Positions 42,601-51,483 are shown, numbered from the stretch's first letter. The stretch: DNA of 64,000 bases from Chitinophagales bacterium (GCA_020636575.1 JACJXP010000002.1:186001-250000), one strand, 5' to 3'. The notes: a model not told the origin generated them from the sequence alone. Made by a program: numbers and translations.

Positions 42601-42725
42601 CCAAAGGATTTGCCTTTGCAATGCTTATTGGTGTGATTACCGGTACATATTCTTCAATTTTCGTTGCGGCACCGGTGTTAGTTGATTTGGGTAGCAAAAA
42701 GAAAAAGCAACAGAAACAGTCATAA
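39624..42725 (+). CDS. secDF: Fused protein translocase subunit SecDF
   Basis: SecDF uses the proton gradient to pull proteins through SecYEG. The 1033-residue chain is SecD followed by SecF. The SecD half contains LGLDLQGGMNVTLEVE near 109-124, the first periplasmic P1 domain, a Thr/Asp/Lys-rich linker near 290-350 that looks disordered, and the AVDTNVIIFERIKEEL helix near 612. The SecF half starts with the KITYVISAVVLALG helix and GVEFSGGRSYKV, and contains the SMNDTIIVFDRIRED helix near 950. Each half has six membrane helices. Fusion is normal for Bacteroidota. A terminator follows. Confidence 0.96.
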   Translation: MQLKGLVRFFTILLIIYSLYQLSFTWFVRNHEKKMEARARNYVKQNFPSATEKYPGSKELQAVYQDTLEKAYQDKLRVLLDSTKDVTLTYGINGAMSYQKAKEEELNLGLDLQGGMNVTLEVEMTGLLRSLANNSTDPNFLQSLLNAEKRKANSDADFITLFIQEYRKLEPNKPLASLFANTSSDEVDIKSSDSKIESYIRSQAASAFDITFDRLRSRIDQFGVAQPSINPIRDRGLIDVELPGVKDKERVRKLLQNTANLEFWDVYTHLDQNYVSGITRAFEVYNAKYGGVKDTTAKADTTVKPDSTNATVSNDTSKKSGGIGDLIADNNDTSDKQQVQPTATSGNTIDKYINFQKAIPSSLGTVNLRDTTKVRQILNELRPYFPTDLRWAFGTVEKDKKGLLLNEVQLYPLRTYGRSTPKLDGDAISDAKQDFDQYGKVEVQMTMKPAGAAIWKNMTTAAAGDPSTPNDNKPIAIVLDNLVQTAPNVINPIDGGISSISGGYTQQEAADLASVLKIGKLPAPAKIVAEQQVGPTLGKKAIRSGSLAFIISFVVIFLLMLVYYNSSGWIANIALILNLLFTVGILAGLGATLTAPGIAGLVLTIGMAVDTNVIIFERIKEELSRGKGYIPAINDGYKRSLPPVLDAHVTTLLTAFILFYFGLGPVKGFATTQIIGLFLSLFCGILVSRWVTEWFTNKNKHLEYFTGISKKIFRHAKYKFIEYRKITYVISAVVLALGIAAYFNGFDQGVEFSGGRSYKVKFDKAVNVEEVRTTLQNTFEGDNPIIKTIGDNSTLDITTAYLINETSPATDSLVQTTLYTGLKPLLPAEMTYERFANGTGSMGVLGSKKVLPTISDDLKAGALKATIFAIFIIFLYIFIRFRDWRYSLGTIIALLHDVLVTLIVFSFAKNIVPFPLEIDQHFIAAILTVIGFSMNDTIIVFDRIREDTRLMPNAPKSEVINRAINETLSRTVMTSLTVFLTILILFLVGGEVTKGFAFAMLIGVITGTYSSIFVAAPVLVDLGSKKKKQQKQS

Positions 42726-42751
42726 TAGCTGTTTACTTATAACACATTCAG

Positions 42752-42787
42752 CAAAAAAGGCTGTCCACTTTAGGACAGCTTTTTTTA
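42752..42787 (+). terminator. Rho-independent terminator after secDF
   Basis: AGCAAAAAAGG-CTGTCC pairs with GGACAG-CTTTTTTT, with T-rich tail. Confidence 0.88.
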
Positions 42788-42917
42788 ATAACCCTGGCTT
42801 GTGAATAGTCAATCGTTTCATTTTTCCGGATGCCTTTAGGCCTATCTTTTTTATATTTACAAGGTATCGTTCACAAATAAAAAGCGATTTTGTACAAGAG
42901 TCTAACAGACGTAAAGA

Positions 42918-45164
42918 ATGAATCATTTACCACATCTGATAACCGATCTGGCATTAATACTGGGAGTGGCTGCTATTGTAACACTTGTTTTCAGAAAGCT
43001 AAAGCAACCCTTAGTATTAGGATATATTATTGCCGGCATTCTTGTAAGCCCGGAAACTGCCCTTCTACCATCGGTATATGAACTTAAGGAGGTAAATGTA
43101 TGGGGGGAGATCGGGGTAATATTTCTTCTCTTTAGCCTTGGGCTTGAATTTAGTTTTAAAAAATTACTTAGTGTTGGCGGCTCTGCTTCTGTTGCAGCAT
43201 CTGTGGATGCTGTTTGCATGAGTGCCCTCGGTTTTGGCGTTGGGCAATTATTGGGCTGGGATGTGATGGATTCTGTTTTTTTGGGTGTATCCCTGGCAAT
43301 TTCATCTACAACTATTATTATCAAGGCATTTGACGAACTGCAACTCAAAGCAAAAAAGTTTGCACAACTCGTATTTGGGATCTTAATTGTACAAGACCTT
43401 ATTGCAGTTGTAATACTGGCGCTGATGTCCACCTTTGTCGTAAACAGGCAAGTGTTTAGTCCTGAAACAGGTCTTGCGGTTTTGAAGCTATTGTTTTTCC
43501 TGGTGCTTTGGTTTATTACCGGCATATTCTTCATCCCTACTCTATTAGCCCGGGCAAAAAAACTACTTAGTGATGAGTTGCTCCTTGTTATTTCACTGGC
43601 AATGTGCTTTGGCATGGTAGTTCTTTCGTCCCAGGCCGGTTTTTCTCCTGCACTAGGTGCGTTTGTAATGGGATCATTATTAGCAGAGACGACAAAAGCC
43701 GAGAAAATAGAACACCTGGTCAGCCCGGTCAAAGATCTGTTTGGTGCTATTTTCTTTGTTTCAGTAGGCATGCTTGTTAAGCTGGATATCCTTGCGGAAT
43801 ATATTGGGCCAATTCTTTTGATCTCGTCTACACTTATAATAGGCAAAATAATAACAATAGGTATTGGCACACTCATTTCAGGTAATTCCTTAAAAGTTTC
43901 CTTGCAGTCAGGTATGAGTCTTACTCAAATTGGTGAATTCTCTTTTATCATTATTGCCTTAGGTGAAACCCTGAATGCAGTCAGTCCTTTTTTATACCCG
44001 GTCATCATTGCTGTATCTGCCATTACAACATTTACAACCCCGTACTTTATACAATTGAGTGTACCCTTTTATAAGTGGATAGAAAAGGTATTACCCAAAA
44101 AAATATTGAATTCGCTTAACCGTTTTGGCAGTGAAACAAGAAATCTTACTTCAGTTAATGACTGGCACCAGGTGCTTCGTTCTTTTCTACTTAACATTAT
44201 AATATTCTCGGTAATTCTGGTAGCTATTATTTCTGCTTCGTCACTTTTTTTATTTCCATGGATACAAAAAAACACAAGTTTACACTTCGGTTCAATACCG
44301 GCTGTATTAATTACATTTATTTTAATGGCTCCCTTTATATGGGGTTTAACTGTTCGTAATGAACAGAACGAAGCCTTTGCTAGAATATATGCACAACTAA
44401 GGTATAAGGGCCCGATTTGGGTAATGAGGGGAGTAAAAATTATACTGTCATTACTTTTTATTATCCTCTTGATCAATACTTTTTTCTCCATTAGTGTAGC
44501 CCTTATTGGTGCAGTAATCATGTTTACTCTGTTTTTTATTTTCAGGAAAAAGATTCAGTTATTATATGACCGGCTTGAAAACAGGTTTATTCAGAATTAT
44601 AATGAAAGAGAAATTGCAGAAAAAATAAAAATTGAGGAAAAAGAAAAAAGCCGTAGAAACAATTCACTGGCCCCGTGGGATGCACATATGACAACCTTTG
44701 AAGTAGCACCCGAACTTGGAAACATCCTGGGCAAAACCTTAGAAGAACTCCGCTGGCGGGAAACTATAGGTATTAACGTTGCTAAAATCAAGCGGGGAGA
44801 AAGAATTATTCTTATGCCTCAAAAACAGGAAAAGATATTCCCCGGGGATACCTTGTATATAATATGTACAGATATGCAGGAAAAGAAGATTCATGCATTA
44901 CTAAGGGCAGACAAGAAAATAAAAACTGAAACAGAAGATGCTGATGTTAAACTTGACAGTTTCACCATAGGAAAATCAGATTCAATGATTGGTAAAACTA
45001 TCAGGGAGTCAAATATTCGTACAGAAAAAAAGATGCTGGTTGTTGGTGTAGAGCGAAACGGTGAACGAATTTTAAACCCGGAATCAAATCTTGTATTTCA
45101 TGAGGGTGACCTGGTTTGGGTGGTTGGAGAAACAAAACTGATAAACCAAACCCACCAGCATTAA
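42918..45164 (+). CDS. Kef-type (CPA2) cation:proton antiporter with two RCK_C domains
   Basis: The 748-residue protein is a monovalent cation/proton antiporter of the KefB/CvrA type. Residues 1-390 form the exchanger fold, with QPLVLGYIIAGILVSPE, the FLLFSLGLEFSFKKLL helix, and GILIVQDLIAV holding the ion-site Asp. A second hydrophobic block lies at about 410-540. Two RCK_C (TrkA-C) domains lie at about 585-660 and 670-745. The nucleotide-binding RCK_N domain typical of KefB/KefC is absent, so NAD/glutathione control in the E. coli manner is unlikely. It is a single gene whose end overlaps the iscA-type gene by four bases (convergent). Confidence 0.9.
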   Translation: MNHLPHLITDLALILGVAAIVTLVFRKLKQPLVLGYIIAGILVSPETALLPSVYELKEVNVWGEIGVIFLLFSLGLEFSFKKLLSVGGSASVAASVDAVCMSALGFGVGQLLGWDVMDSVFLGVSLAISSTTIIIKAFDELQLKAKKFAQLVFGILIVQDLIAVVILALMSTFVVNRQVFSPETGLAVLKLLFFLVLWFITGIFFIPTLLARAKKLLSDELLLVISLAMCFGMVVLSSQAGFSPALGAFVMGSLLAETTKAEKIEHLVSPVKDLFGAIFFVSVGMLVKLDILAEYIGPILLISSTLIIGKIITIGIGTLISGNSLKVSLQSGMSLTQIGEFSFIIIALGETLNAVSPFLYPVIIAVSAITTFTTPYFIQLSVPFYKWIEKVLPKKILNSLNRFGSETRNLTSVNDWHQVLRSFLLNIIIFSVILVAIISASSLFLFPWIQKNTSLHFGSIPAVLITFILMAPFIWGLTVRNEQNEAFARIYAQLRYKGPIWVMRGVKIILSLLFIILLINTFFSISVALIGAVIMFTLFFIFRKKIQLLYDRLENRFIQNYNEREIAEKIKIEEKEKSRRNNSLAPWDAHMTTFEVAPELGNILGKTLEELRWRETIGINVAKIKRGERIILMPQKQEKIFPGDTLYIICTDMQEKKIHALLRADKKIKTETEDADVKLDSFTIGKSDSMIGKTIRESNIRTEKKMLVVGVERNGERILNPESNLVFHEGDLVWVVGETKLINQTHQH

Positions 45165-45505
45165 ACTGCAAAACTGGTACCGCAACCACAAGTACTGCTT
45201 GCATTGGGATTTCTGAATGTGAAGCCCCGGTTATTCAAGCCATCCTCCCAATCTACCTCCATGCCGTATAAATATATTTCATGGGCCTTATTCATCACAC
45301 AAGGGATATCCTCGATCATAAAAGTTTGATCATTTTCTTCTTTTTGATCAAAGCCAAGCACATAGGTCATGCCTGAACATCCGCCACCCTTTACGCCGAC
45401 CCTTAATACCTGTGTCGTATCAAATCCATCTGCCTGCATCAGTTTTTTTATTTCCCGGATAGCTCCTTCTGTTAGTTTAACCGGTATGCTTGTTGTCATT
45501 TCCAT
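45161..45505 (-). CDS. Iron-sulfur assembly protein (IscA/ErpA, HesB family)
   Basis: A-type carriers take [2Fe-2S] or [4Fe-4S] clusters to apoproteins. The 114-residue protein has the family ending and the three conserved cysteines: Cys43 in GGGCSGMTY and Cys106/Cys108 in STCGCGTSF. The middle VMNKAHEIYLYGMEVDW and GFTFRNPNA blocks are standard. It is a stand-alone gene away from any isc or suf cluster in the window. The reverse-strand -7 box TAAATTTG (45510-45517) lies only four bases before the ATG, so the start may be leaderless or lie at an inner Met. Confidence 0.95.
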   Translation of the reverse strand: MEMTTSIPVKLTEGAIREIKKLMQADGFDTTQVLRVGVKGGGCSGMTYVLGFDQKEENDQTFMIEDIPCVMNKAHEIYLYGMEVDWEDGLNNRGFTFRNPNASSTCGCGTSFAV

Positions 45506-45509
45506 AATG

Positions 45510-45540
45510 CAAATTTAAATATTGTTTGCCAGCACAAAAA
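45510..45540 (-). promoter_or_regulatory. Promoter of the IscA-type gene
   Basis: Reverse strand TTTTTG (45540-45535) and a perfect -7 box TAAATTTG (45517-45510), 17 bases apart. The start codon follows after only four bases. Confidence 0.55.
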
Positions 45541-45594
45541 GCGACACACTTACTAAAGCCGGAAATTTAACAACCAGACAGTCTTCTTAAACAA

Positions 45595-45625
45595 TTGATT
45601 ACAAAATTCAGCTTTCCTATTTTTG
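45595..45625 (+). promoter_or_regulatory. Promoter of the DUF7935-mutase operon
   Basis: TTG (45595-45597), a 20-base spacer and TATTTTTG (45618-45625), 17 bases before the ATG at 45643. A near-ideal Bacteroidota promoter. Confidence 0.7.
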
Positions 45626-45642
45626 CATATAGTTAAAAAATT

Positions 45643-46146
45643 ATGAATCCAACTACTGTCAGTATTATCGTATCAGGCCTTGCTTTTGCATTGGCTTTAA
45701 TTGCCCTGATTAAAGTTTCCCGTAATGCGGCGCTAAATCAACCTGCAGAAAACTATGAGGGTACCCGGTTGAGGTTACAGGCCTATGAACGTCTTGTATT
45801 ACTTACTGAAAGAATTGCGTTGCCAAATCTTATTAACCGTTTAAATCAAACAGGAGTTTCTGCCATTGAGATGAAAATAGCTTTGGTAGAAAATATCCGC
45901 CAGGAATTTGATTATAACAGTACCCAGCAACTTTATGTTAGCCAGGTAAGCTGGGATGCTGTTCGAAACCTGAAAGAGCAGAATATTATGGTCGTTAACC
46001 AGGTAGCCTCTTCCCTGCCGCCGGATGCATCAGGCACTGATCTGAACAAGAAGATACTGGAAGTGATCATGTCTCAGCCAAACGGAGCTTTGCATGACCT
46101 GGTTCTGGAAGGATTGAACTTCGAAGCAAAAAAATTAATGAGATGA
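45643..46146 (+). CDS. DUF7935-type membrane-anchored protein
   Basis: The 167-residue protein has one N-terminal membrane segment (SIIVSGLAFALALIALIKV, 8-26) and a soluble helical part. The pattern RLRLQAYERLVLLTERIALPN and VENIRQEFDYNSTQQLYVS matches a small family found next to methylmalonyl-CoA mutase and elsewhere in Bacteroidota; its function is unknown. Its TGA stop overlaps the mutase start by four bases (ATGA), so the two are translationally coupled. Confidence 0.78.
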   Translation: MNPTTVSIIVSGLAFALALIALIKVSRNAALNQPAENYEGTRLRLQAYERLVLLTERIALPNLINRLNQTGVSAIEMKIALVENIRQEFDYNSTQQLYVSQVSWDAVRNLKEQNIMVVNQVASSLPPDASGTDLNKKILEVIMSQPNGALHDLVLEGLNFEAKKLMR

Positions 46147-47702
46147 GTGAAAATCCAAAACTCACCAGTTCAGGGATCGAAGTAAAAAAAGTCTATACAG
46201 AAAAAGACCTTCCGAAAGATATAAGCGAACTTCCGGGCCAGTTTCCATATACCCGTGGTGTACAGCCGGATATGTACCGGGGAAGATTGTGGACCATGCG
46301 CCAATATGCCGGGTTCTCCACGGCAGAAGAAAGTAATAAACGTTATCAGTATTTATTATCACAAGGAGTAAATGGCCTGAGTGTCGCCTTTGACCTGCCT
46401 ACACAGATCGGGTATGATAGTGATCATCCGTTAGCTGACGGAGAAGTAGGGAAAGTAGGAGTAGCTATTGATAGTATTGAGGATATGCAAGTACTCTTCA
46501 ATAATATCAAACTTGAAGAAGTAAGCACATCCATGACCATTAATGCCACCGGTTATATTTTATTGGCATTCTACGTAGCATTGGCCAAACAACAAGGCGC
46601 TGACCTTAAAAAAATATCCGGAACTATACAGAATGATATCTTAAAAGAATACGCTGCCAGAGGTACATATATTTATCCGCCGAAACCCTCTATGCGTATC
46701 ATCACTGATATTTTCGAATGGTGCAGCCAGGAGGTGCCGAAATGGAACACTATTTCCATTTCAGGTTACCACATCCGTGAAGCAGGAAGTACCGCTGTTC
46801 AGGAAGTAGCCTTTACATTAAGTAATGGAAAAGCTTATGTAAAAGCTGCGATGGAAAAAGGATTGGATATAAATATTTTTGGCAAACGACTTTCTTTTTT
46901 CTTTAACTCACATAACAATCTTTTTGAAGAAGCTGCAAAATTCAGGGCAGCCAGGAGAATGTGGGCTAAGATCATGAAAGAGCTCGGCGCCACAGAACCA
47001 AAAGCCATGATGCTCCGCTTTCATTCACAAACAGGCGGAAGTACATTAACAGCGCAGCAACCTCTCAATAATATTTCCCGGGTTACTATCCAAACACTGG
47101 CAGCTGTATTGGGAGGAACACAATCCCTGCATACCAACGGATATGATGAAGCTTTAAGCCTGCCGACTGAAGAAGCAGCCAGGATCGCATTAAGGACACA
47201 GCAGATCGTTGCCTATGAAAGCGGTGTTCCGGATACCGCTGACCCGCTGGCAGGTTCATATTATGTAGAATCGTTAACAAATCAGATCGAGGAAGAAGCG
47301 TTTAAGCTTATAGAAAAAATTGATGCAATGGGCGGTAGTGTATCGGCAATTGAAGAAGGCTTTATTCAAAATGAGATTGCCCGAAGCGCTTACGATTTTC
47401 AGCGTAGCATGGAAAAAAACGAAAGTATAGTGGTAGGCGTCAATAAATTCCAGGTGCAGGAAGATCATGATATCCCTGTGATGAAGATTGATGATAATAT
47501 CCGCAGTCTTCAAACCGCTAAACTCGAAAAACTAAGATCTTCCAGGGATCATGCCCGATGTGATCAAATATTACAACTTTTGAACGATAAAGCTGCCAGT
47601 AACGAAAATATAATGCCGGTTGTTCTTGAGGCGGTAGAAAACAAATGTACGCTTGGTGAAATTGCAGACACACTAAGAGAAGTGTACGGGGAATATAAAT
47701 AA
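46143..47702 (+). CDS. Methylmalonyl-CoA mutase large subunit (catalytic, without B12 domain)
   Basis: This TIM-barrel protein pairs with a separate B12-binding chain to interconvert methylmalonyl-CoA and succinyl-CoA. The 519 residues cover the catalytic domain only. Key residues match P. shermanii numbering from memory: Tyr55 in RQYAGF (Y89), Arg173 in AARGTYIYPP (R207) and His210 in SISGYHIREAG (H244). Isobutyryl-CoA mutase carries Phe/Gln at the first two sites, so these support methylmalonyl-CoA as substrate. The C-terminal VGVNKFQ..E tail is present. The small B12 subunit is not in the window. It is coupled to the DUF7935 gene. Confidence 0.9.
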   Translation: MSENPKLTSSGIEVKKVYTEKDLPKDISELPGQFPYTRGVQPDMYRGRLWTMRQYAGFSTAEESNKRYQYLLSQGVNGLSVAFDLPTQIGYDSDHPLADGEVGKVGVAIDSIEDMQVLFNNIKLEEVSTSMTINATGYILLAFYVALAKQQGADLKKISGTIQNDILKEYAARGTYIYPPKPSMRIITDIFEWCSQEVPKWNTISISGYHIREAGSTAVQEVAFTLSNGKAYVKAAMEKGLDINIFGKRLSFFFNSHNNLFEEAAKFRAARRMWAKIMKELGATEPKAMMLRFHSQTGGSTLTAQQPLNNISRVTIQTLAAVLGGTQSLHTNGYDEALSLPTEEAARIALRTQQIVAYESGVPDTADPLAGSYYVESLTNQIEEEAFKLIEKIDAMGGSVSAIEEGFIQNEIARSAYDFQRSMEKNESIVVGVNKFQVQEDHDIPVMKIDDNIRSLQTAKLEKLRSSRDHARCDQILQLLNDKAASNENIMPVVLEAVENKCTLGEIADTLREVYGEYK

Positions 47703-47721
47703 TCACCTAACTTTTTATATT

Positions 47722-49248
47722 ATGTCTATCTCAAAACAAATTATCAAATTATTGATTGTCCTGCAACCGATCCTTTGCCTGGGACAAACACCTTCATTTA
47801 TTACAGATAGCCTTGACAGTTATATTGAACAAGGATTAAAGGACTGGGATCTGCCAGGACTTTCTATCGTTATTGTTAAAGATGGTAAACCGGTAGTATT
47901 AAAAGGATATGGGGTAACGAATATTTCTACAAAAGAAAAAGTAAATGAGAATACCTTGTTTATGATCGCCAGTAATACAAAGTTGTTTACAGGGCTGTCA
48001 TTGGCACAATTGGAATATCACAAAAAACTTTCTTTAAATGATAAGATAACCAGTTATTTCCCGGATTATAAATTATATGATCCTACAACAACCGAGCTGG
48101 TCACCATTAAAGATCTTCTTTGCCATCGTATAGGCACCAAAACATTCCAGGGGGACTTTACTTTCTGGAACAGTAAGTATTCCCGTAAAGAGATCATGCA
48201 AAAAATGAGATTGTTAAAGCCTGTTGGACTTTTTCGCCAGGATTATGGTTATTGCAACAGTTGTTTTATGACCGCCGGTGAAGTGATACCAAAAGTCATG
48301 AATACATCATGGGAACAGTATGTACAGGATAGCATTCTGACCCCTTTGCAAATGAACCGCAGCACTTCCATATCGCATGGTATGGCTGATAAGAATAACG
48401 TAGCGACTCCCTATACAACAAGTTTTACCGGCGAACTTCGCCAGGTGCCTTATGATGAGTGGGACAACCTGGGGCCTGCAGCAAGTATAATCAGCAGTGT
48501 TAATGATCTCTCACATTGGCTGATGTTCCAGCTTGATAGTGGTCAATATAACGGAAAGCAGATAATGCCATTTAGTGTTTTACAAAAAACCAGGGATGTG
48601 AACATCATTATCACAAGCCGAAAATCGTCTGTCTTACCCATGCATTTCCGTGGGTATGGATTAGGTTTATCATCTGCAGATTATAACGGCAGACAAATAT
48701 ACTGGCATACAGGTGGTGCAGCAGGAATGGTAAGTAATGTTTGTTTTGTTCCGGAAGAGAATCTGGGCATTGCTATTCTTACCAACAATGATAACCAGGG
48801 ATTTTTTGAAGCTTTACGTTATCAACTATTAGACGCCTACCTTGGCGTAAGCTACGTTAACAGGAGCAAGCAATTTCTTCCAAATTCTGTAGCTGACATG
48901 AAACAACAGTTAGAGGAAATTGCGGCATGGAAAGCAAGAATCAAGGAAAAAACTCCTGCCCTGCCCATCAAAGCTTACACAGGGACATATAATAATGAGT
49001 TATATGGATCGATCAATATTTCTCAAAAAGGCAAGTCGCTTGTAATAAAGTTTAATGGCCATGATGACCTGACAGCCCGGCTTGATTACATGGATAATGA
49101 TCAGTGGTTATTGCAATATGACAATATTGAATATGGAGTATATGCCATTAGTTTTAAAATAAACGGCAAAGAAAAAAAGGTCAGCTCAGTTACTATCAAG
49201 GCAAATGATTTTGTAGAGTATGACCCTTATGTGTTCACAAAAGAATAG
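47722..49248 (+). CDS. Serine hydrolase (class C beta-lactamase/DD-peptidase fold)
   Basis: The 508-residue exported enzyme has a signal peptide (ending near CLGQ). Catalytic motifs of the serine beta-lactamase fold are present: SNTK with the nucleophile Ser84 and Lys87, YCN (YGYCNS) near 177, and HTGG near 331. The last 100 residues form the beta-rich DUF3471 accessory domain. Family members are esterases, D-amino-acid or DD-peptidases; true beta-lactamase action is not implied. It starts 20 bases after the mutase and may be transcribed from the same mRNA. Confidence 0.88.
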   Translation: MSISKQIIKLLIVLQPILCLGQTPSFITDSLDSYIEQGLKDWDLPGLSIVIVKDGKPVVLKGYGVTNISTKEKVNENTLFMIASNTKLFTGLSLAQLEYHKKLSLNDKITSYFPDYKLYDPTTTELVTIKDLLCHRIGTKTFQGDFTFWNSKYSRKEIMQKMRLLKPVGLFRQDYGYCNSCFMTAGEVIPKVMNTSWEQYVQDSILTPLQMNRSTSISHGMADKNNVATPYTTSFTGELRQVPYDEWDNLGPAASIISSVNDLSHWLMFQLDSGQYNGKQIMPFSVLQKTRDVNIIITSRKSSVLPMHFRGYGLGLSSADYNGRQIYWHTGGAAGMVSNVCFVPEENLGIAILTNNDNQGFFEALRYQLLDAYLGVSYVNRSKQFLPNSVADMKQQLEEIAAWKARIKEKTPALPIKAYTGTYNNELYGSINISQKGKSLVIKFNGHDDLTARLDYMDNDQWLLQYDNIEYGVYAISFKINGKEKKVSSVTIKANDFVEYDPYVFTKE

Positions 49249-49251
49249 TCA

Positions 49252-50928
49252 TCACCTTTTTTGTTCTTTAGCCCAGGCGTCTTTTAATGTCACGGTCCGG
49301 TTAAAGATCATCCTTGTTTCAGAAGTGTGCTTATCAAGACAGAAATAACCTTTCCGGAGAAATTGATACCGTTCTGCAAACTTTGCATTTGCCAATTCCG
49401 GTTCGGCCATTGCTGTATTAACTATATTTAAAGATGCAGGATTCAGGTAATCTTTAAAATCGCCTTCCTCATCCGTAGGATCTTCAACTTTAAACAGCCG
49501 GTCATACTCTCTCACTTCTACCGGTATAGCTGTTTTAGCATTTACCCAATGCAACGTTCCTTTAACATGGATACCACTGGTATCACTTCCACTTTTACTT
49601 TCAGGAATGTATGTACAGTTCAGTTGAATTATTTTTCCTGTTTCATCTTTTACAGCCTCATCGCATTGAATGATATAGGCTCCTTTTAACCTAACCATTT
49701 TTCCCGGCGAAAGGCGGAAGTACTTTTTAGGCGGTTCTTCCATAAAATCGTCCTTCTCAATAAACAATTCATTACTAAAAAGGAGCTCTCTTTCACCTGT
49801 AGATTTATCCTCCGGGTTATTTTCAGTATGAAGCACCTCATCTTTTCCAACAGGATAATTGGTAATAACAACCTTTATTGGGTCAAATACCACCATCCTA
49901 CGTAAAGCCACTTTATTCAGGTGTTCCCTCACACAAAACTCAAGTAAACCCACATCCACAAGATTCTCTCTTTTGGCTACACCGATGCGATCACAAAAAT
50001 CACGGATACTTTCAGGAGTATACCCTCTCCTTCTTAAACCACTGATGGTCGGCATACGGGGATCATCCCATCCATCCACCTGCTTTTCATTAACCAGTTG
50101 CAATAGTTTTCGCTTACTGGTCACTGTATAATTAATATTCCTTCTTGCAAACTCATATTGATGCGAGGGATAGATTTCCAGTTTTTCAATCAGCCAGTCA
50201 TACAATTCCCGATGCGGAACAAACTCCATAGTACAGATGGAATGAGTAACATTCTCTATTGAATCGCTCTGTCCATGTGCAAAATCGTACATCGGATAAA
50301 TACACCAATCATCGCCGGTGCGATGATGATGAGCATGCTTGATACGATATAGAACAGGATCCCGCATCAGCATATTGATATGTTTCATATCAATTTTGGC
50401 CCGAAGTGTTCTGCTGCCATCCGGGAATTCCCCGTTTCGCATTTTCTCAAACAGCTCCAGGTTCTCATCAATACCCCTGCTTCTGTAGGAACTTTCTTTT
50501 CCGGGCTCCGTAGGTGTTCCTTTCATGAATGCCATTTCTTCACTCGAACTGTCATCCACATAGGCTAATCCTTTCCGGATCAGTTTGACAGCATATTCAT
50601 ATAACGTTCCAAAATAGTCTGAAGCATAATGTTCATTCTTCCATTCAAATCCCAGCCACTTAATATCTTCTCTTATACTGTCCACATATTCCACATCCTC
50701 TGTAACAGGATTGGTATCATCAAATCTAAGATTGGTATACCCCGGATAGTCTTGAGTAAGGCCAAAATTCAAGCAAATAGCACTGGCATGGCCAATATGT
50801 AAATAACCATTTGGTTCAGGCGGAAACCGGGTAACTACACTTTTATATTTTCCAGATTTCAGATCACTTTCGATGATCTCTTCGATAAAATTCAGGCTTC
50901 TTTCTTCCTTTTTTATTTCTTCAGACAT
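49252..50928 (-). CDS. glnS: Glutamine--tRNA ligase GlnRS
   Basis: Class I aminoacyl-tRNA synthetase that charges tRNA(Gln). The ATG at 50928 starts MSEEIKKEERSLNFIEEII; a longer in-frame start adds 17 unconserved residues. HIGH-type motif in FPPEPNGYLHIGHA near residue 45, the tRNA acceptor-binding YDFAHGQSDSIENVTHSICT block, and the KMSKS-type VTSKRKLL are in place. The C-terminal anticodon-binding barrels complete 558 residues. It lies 41 bases downstream of the DUF985 gene and is probably in its operon. Having GlnRS means Gln-tRNA does not depend on the transamidation route here. Confidence 0.97.
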   Translation of the reverse strand: MSEEIKKEERSLNFIEEIIESDLKSGKYKSVVTRFPPEPNGYLHIGHASAICLNFGLTQDYPGYTNLRFDDTNPVTEDVEYVDSIREDIKWLGFEWKNEHYASDYFGTLYEYAVKLIRKGLAYVDDSSSEEMAFMKGTPTEPGKESSYRSRGIDENLELFEKMRNGEFPDGSRTLRAKIDMKHINMLMRDPVLYRIKHAHHHRTGDDWCIYPMYDFAHGQSDSIENVTHSICTMEFVPHRELYDWLIEKLEIYPSHQYEFARRNINYTVTSKRKLLQLVNEKQVDGWDDPRMPTISGLRRRGYTPESIRDFCDRIGVAKRENLVDVGLLEFCVREHLNKVALRRMVVFDPIKVVITNYPVGKDEVLHTENNPEDKSTGERELLFSNELFIEKDDFMEEPPKKYFRLSPGKMVRLKGAYIIQCDEAVKDETGKIIQLNCTYIPESKSGSDTSGIHVKGTLHWVNAKTAIPVEVREYDRLFKVEDPTDEEGDFKDYLNPASLNIVNTAMAEPELANAKFAERYQFLRKGYFCLDKHTSETRMIFNRTVTLKDAWAKEQKR

Positions 50929-50969
50929 AGCTTGCAAAGGTAAGTAACTGAGCGGATTGCAGGACTTGT

Positions 50970-51470
50970 CTACCTGCACAATCTTTCTATTAATGCAGTA
51001 TGCTCCGGGTATTCTGAGAGAAGCTCTTCCACCTTCGCCATTTCAAAATCCTCAAAATCAAAACCGGGTGCCACAGTACAGCCTACTAATGAGAAAGCTG
51101 TTTCTAAAGCAGGCTCACTGGCAAACCAGGCCCCGGCAGGAACAACATACTGAAACACCTCTCCCCCATTTAAATCATTCCCTAATTGTATTGTTTCAAG
51201 TTTGCCATCCGGATGGATCACATATATATTCAAAGCCCCGCCAGCATAAAAATGCCAGCATTCATCGCTGCATATTTTATGAAAAGCAGAAAAGTCACCT
51301 TTTTCCAATAAAAAATAAATAGCAGTAGAAAATGCCCTGTCTCCTTTAAACCGGCCAGGAAGATGTTCTTTTTTTATCAGTTCATTGCTGATATATGTTT
51401 GCCGATAGTAACCTCCTTCGGGGTGAGGGGTTAATTTTAATTGTCCGATCAAAGTTGCTGGGTTCATCAT
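50970..51470 (-). CDS. DUF985 cupin-domain protein
   Basis: Read from 51470 it has 166 residues; a TTG 15 bases upstream is an alternative. It is a single cupin beta-barrel of the DUF985 family: LKLTPHPEGGYYRQTY at the N-terminus, then STAIYFLLEKGDFSAFHKI, DECWHFYAGGAL and VVPAGAWFAS. His and Glu residues in HPEGGYY and DECWHF may bind metal. Function is unknown; the family is widespread. It precedes glnS in the same direction. Confidence 0.88.
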   Translation of the reverse strand: MMNPATLIGQLKLTPHPEGGYYRQTYISNELIKKEHLPGRFKGDRAFSTAIYFLLEKGDFSAFHKICSDECWHFYAGGALNIYVIHPDGKLETIQLGNDLNGGEVFQYVVPAGAWFASEPALETAFSLVGCTVAPGFDFEDFEMAKVEELLSEYPEHTALIERLCR

Positions 51471-51483
51471 ATTTCTAAAATAC

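Noticed and set aside
42923..43876. 317-codon reverse-strand ORF inside the Kef antiporter
   Set aside because: It is fully antisense to a conserved membrane protein, with a Ser/Thr/Ile-rich composition typical of antisense frames.
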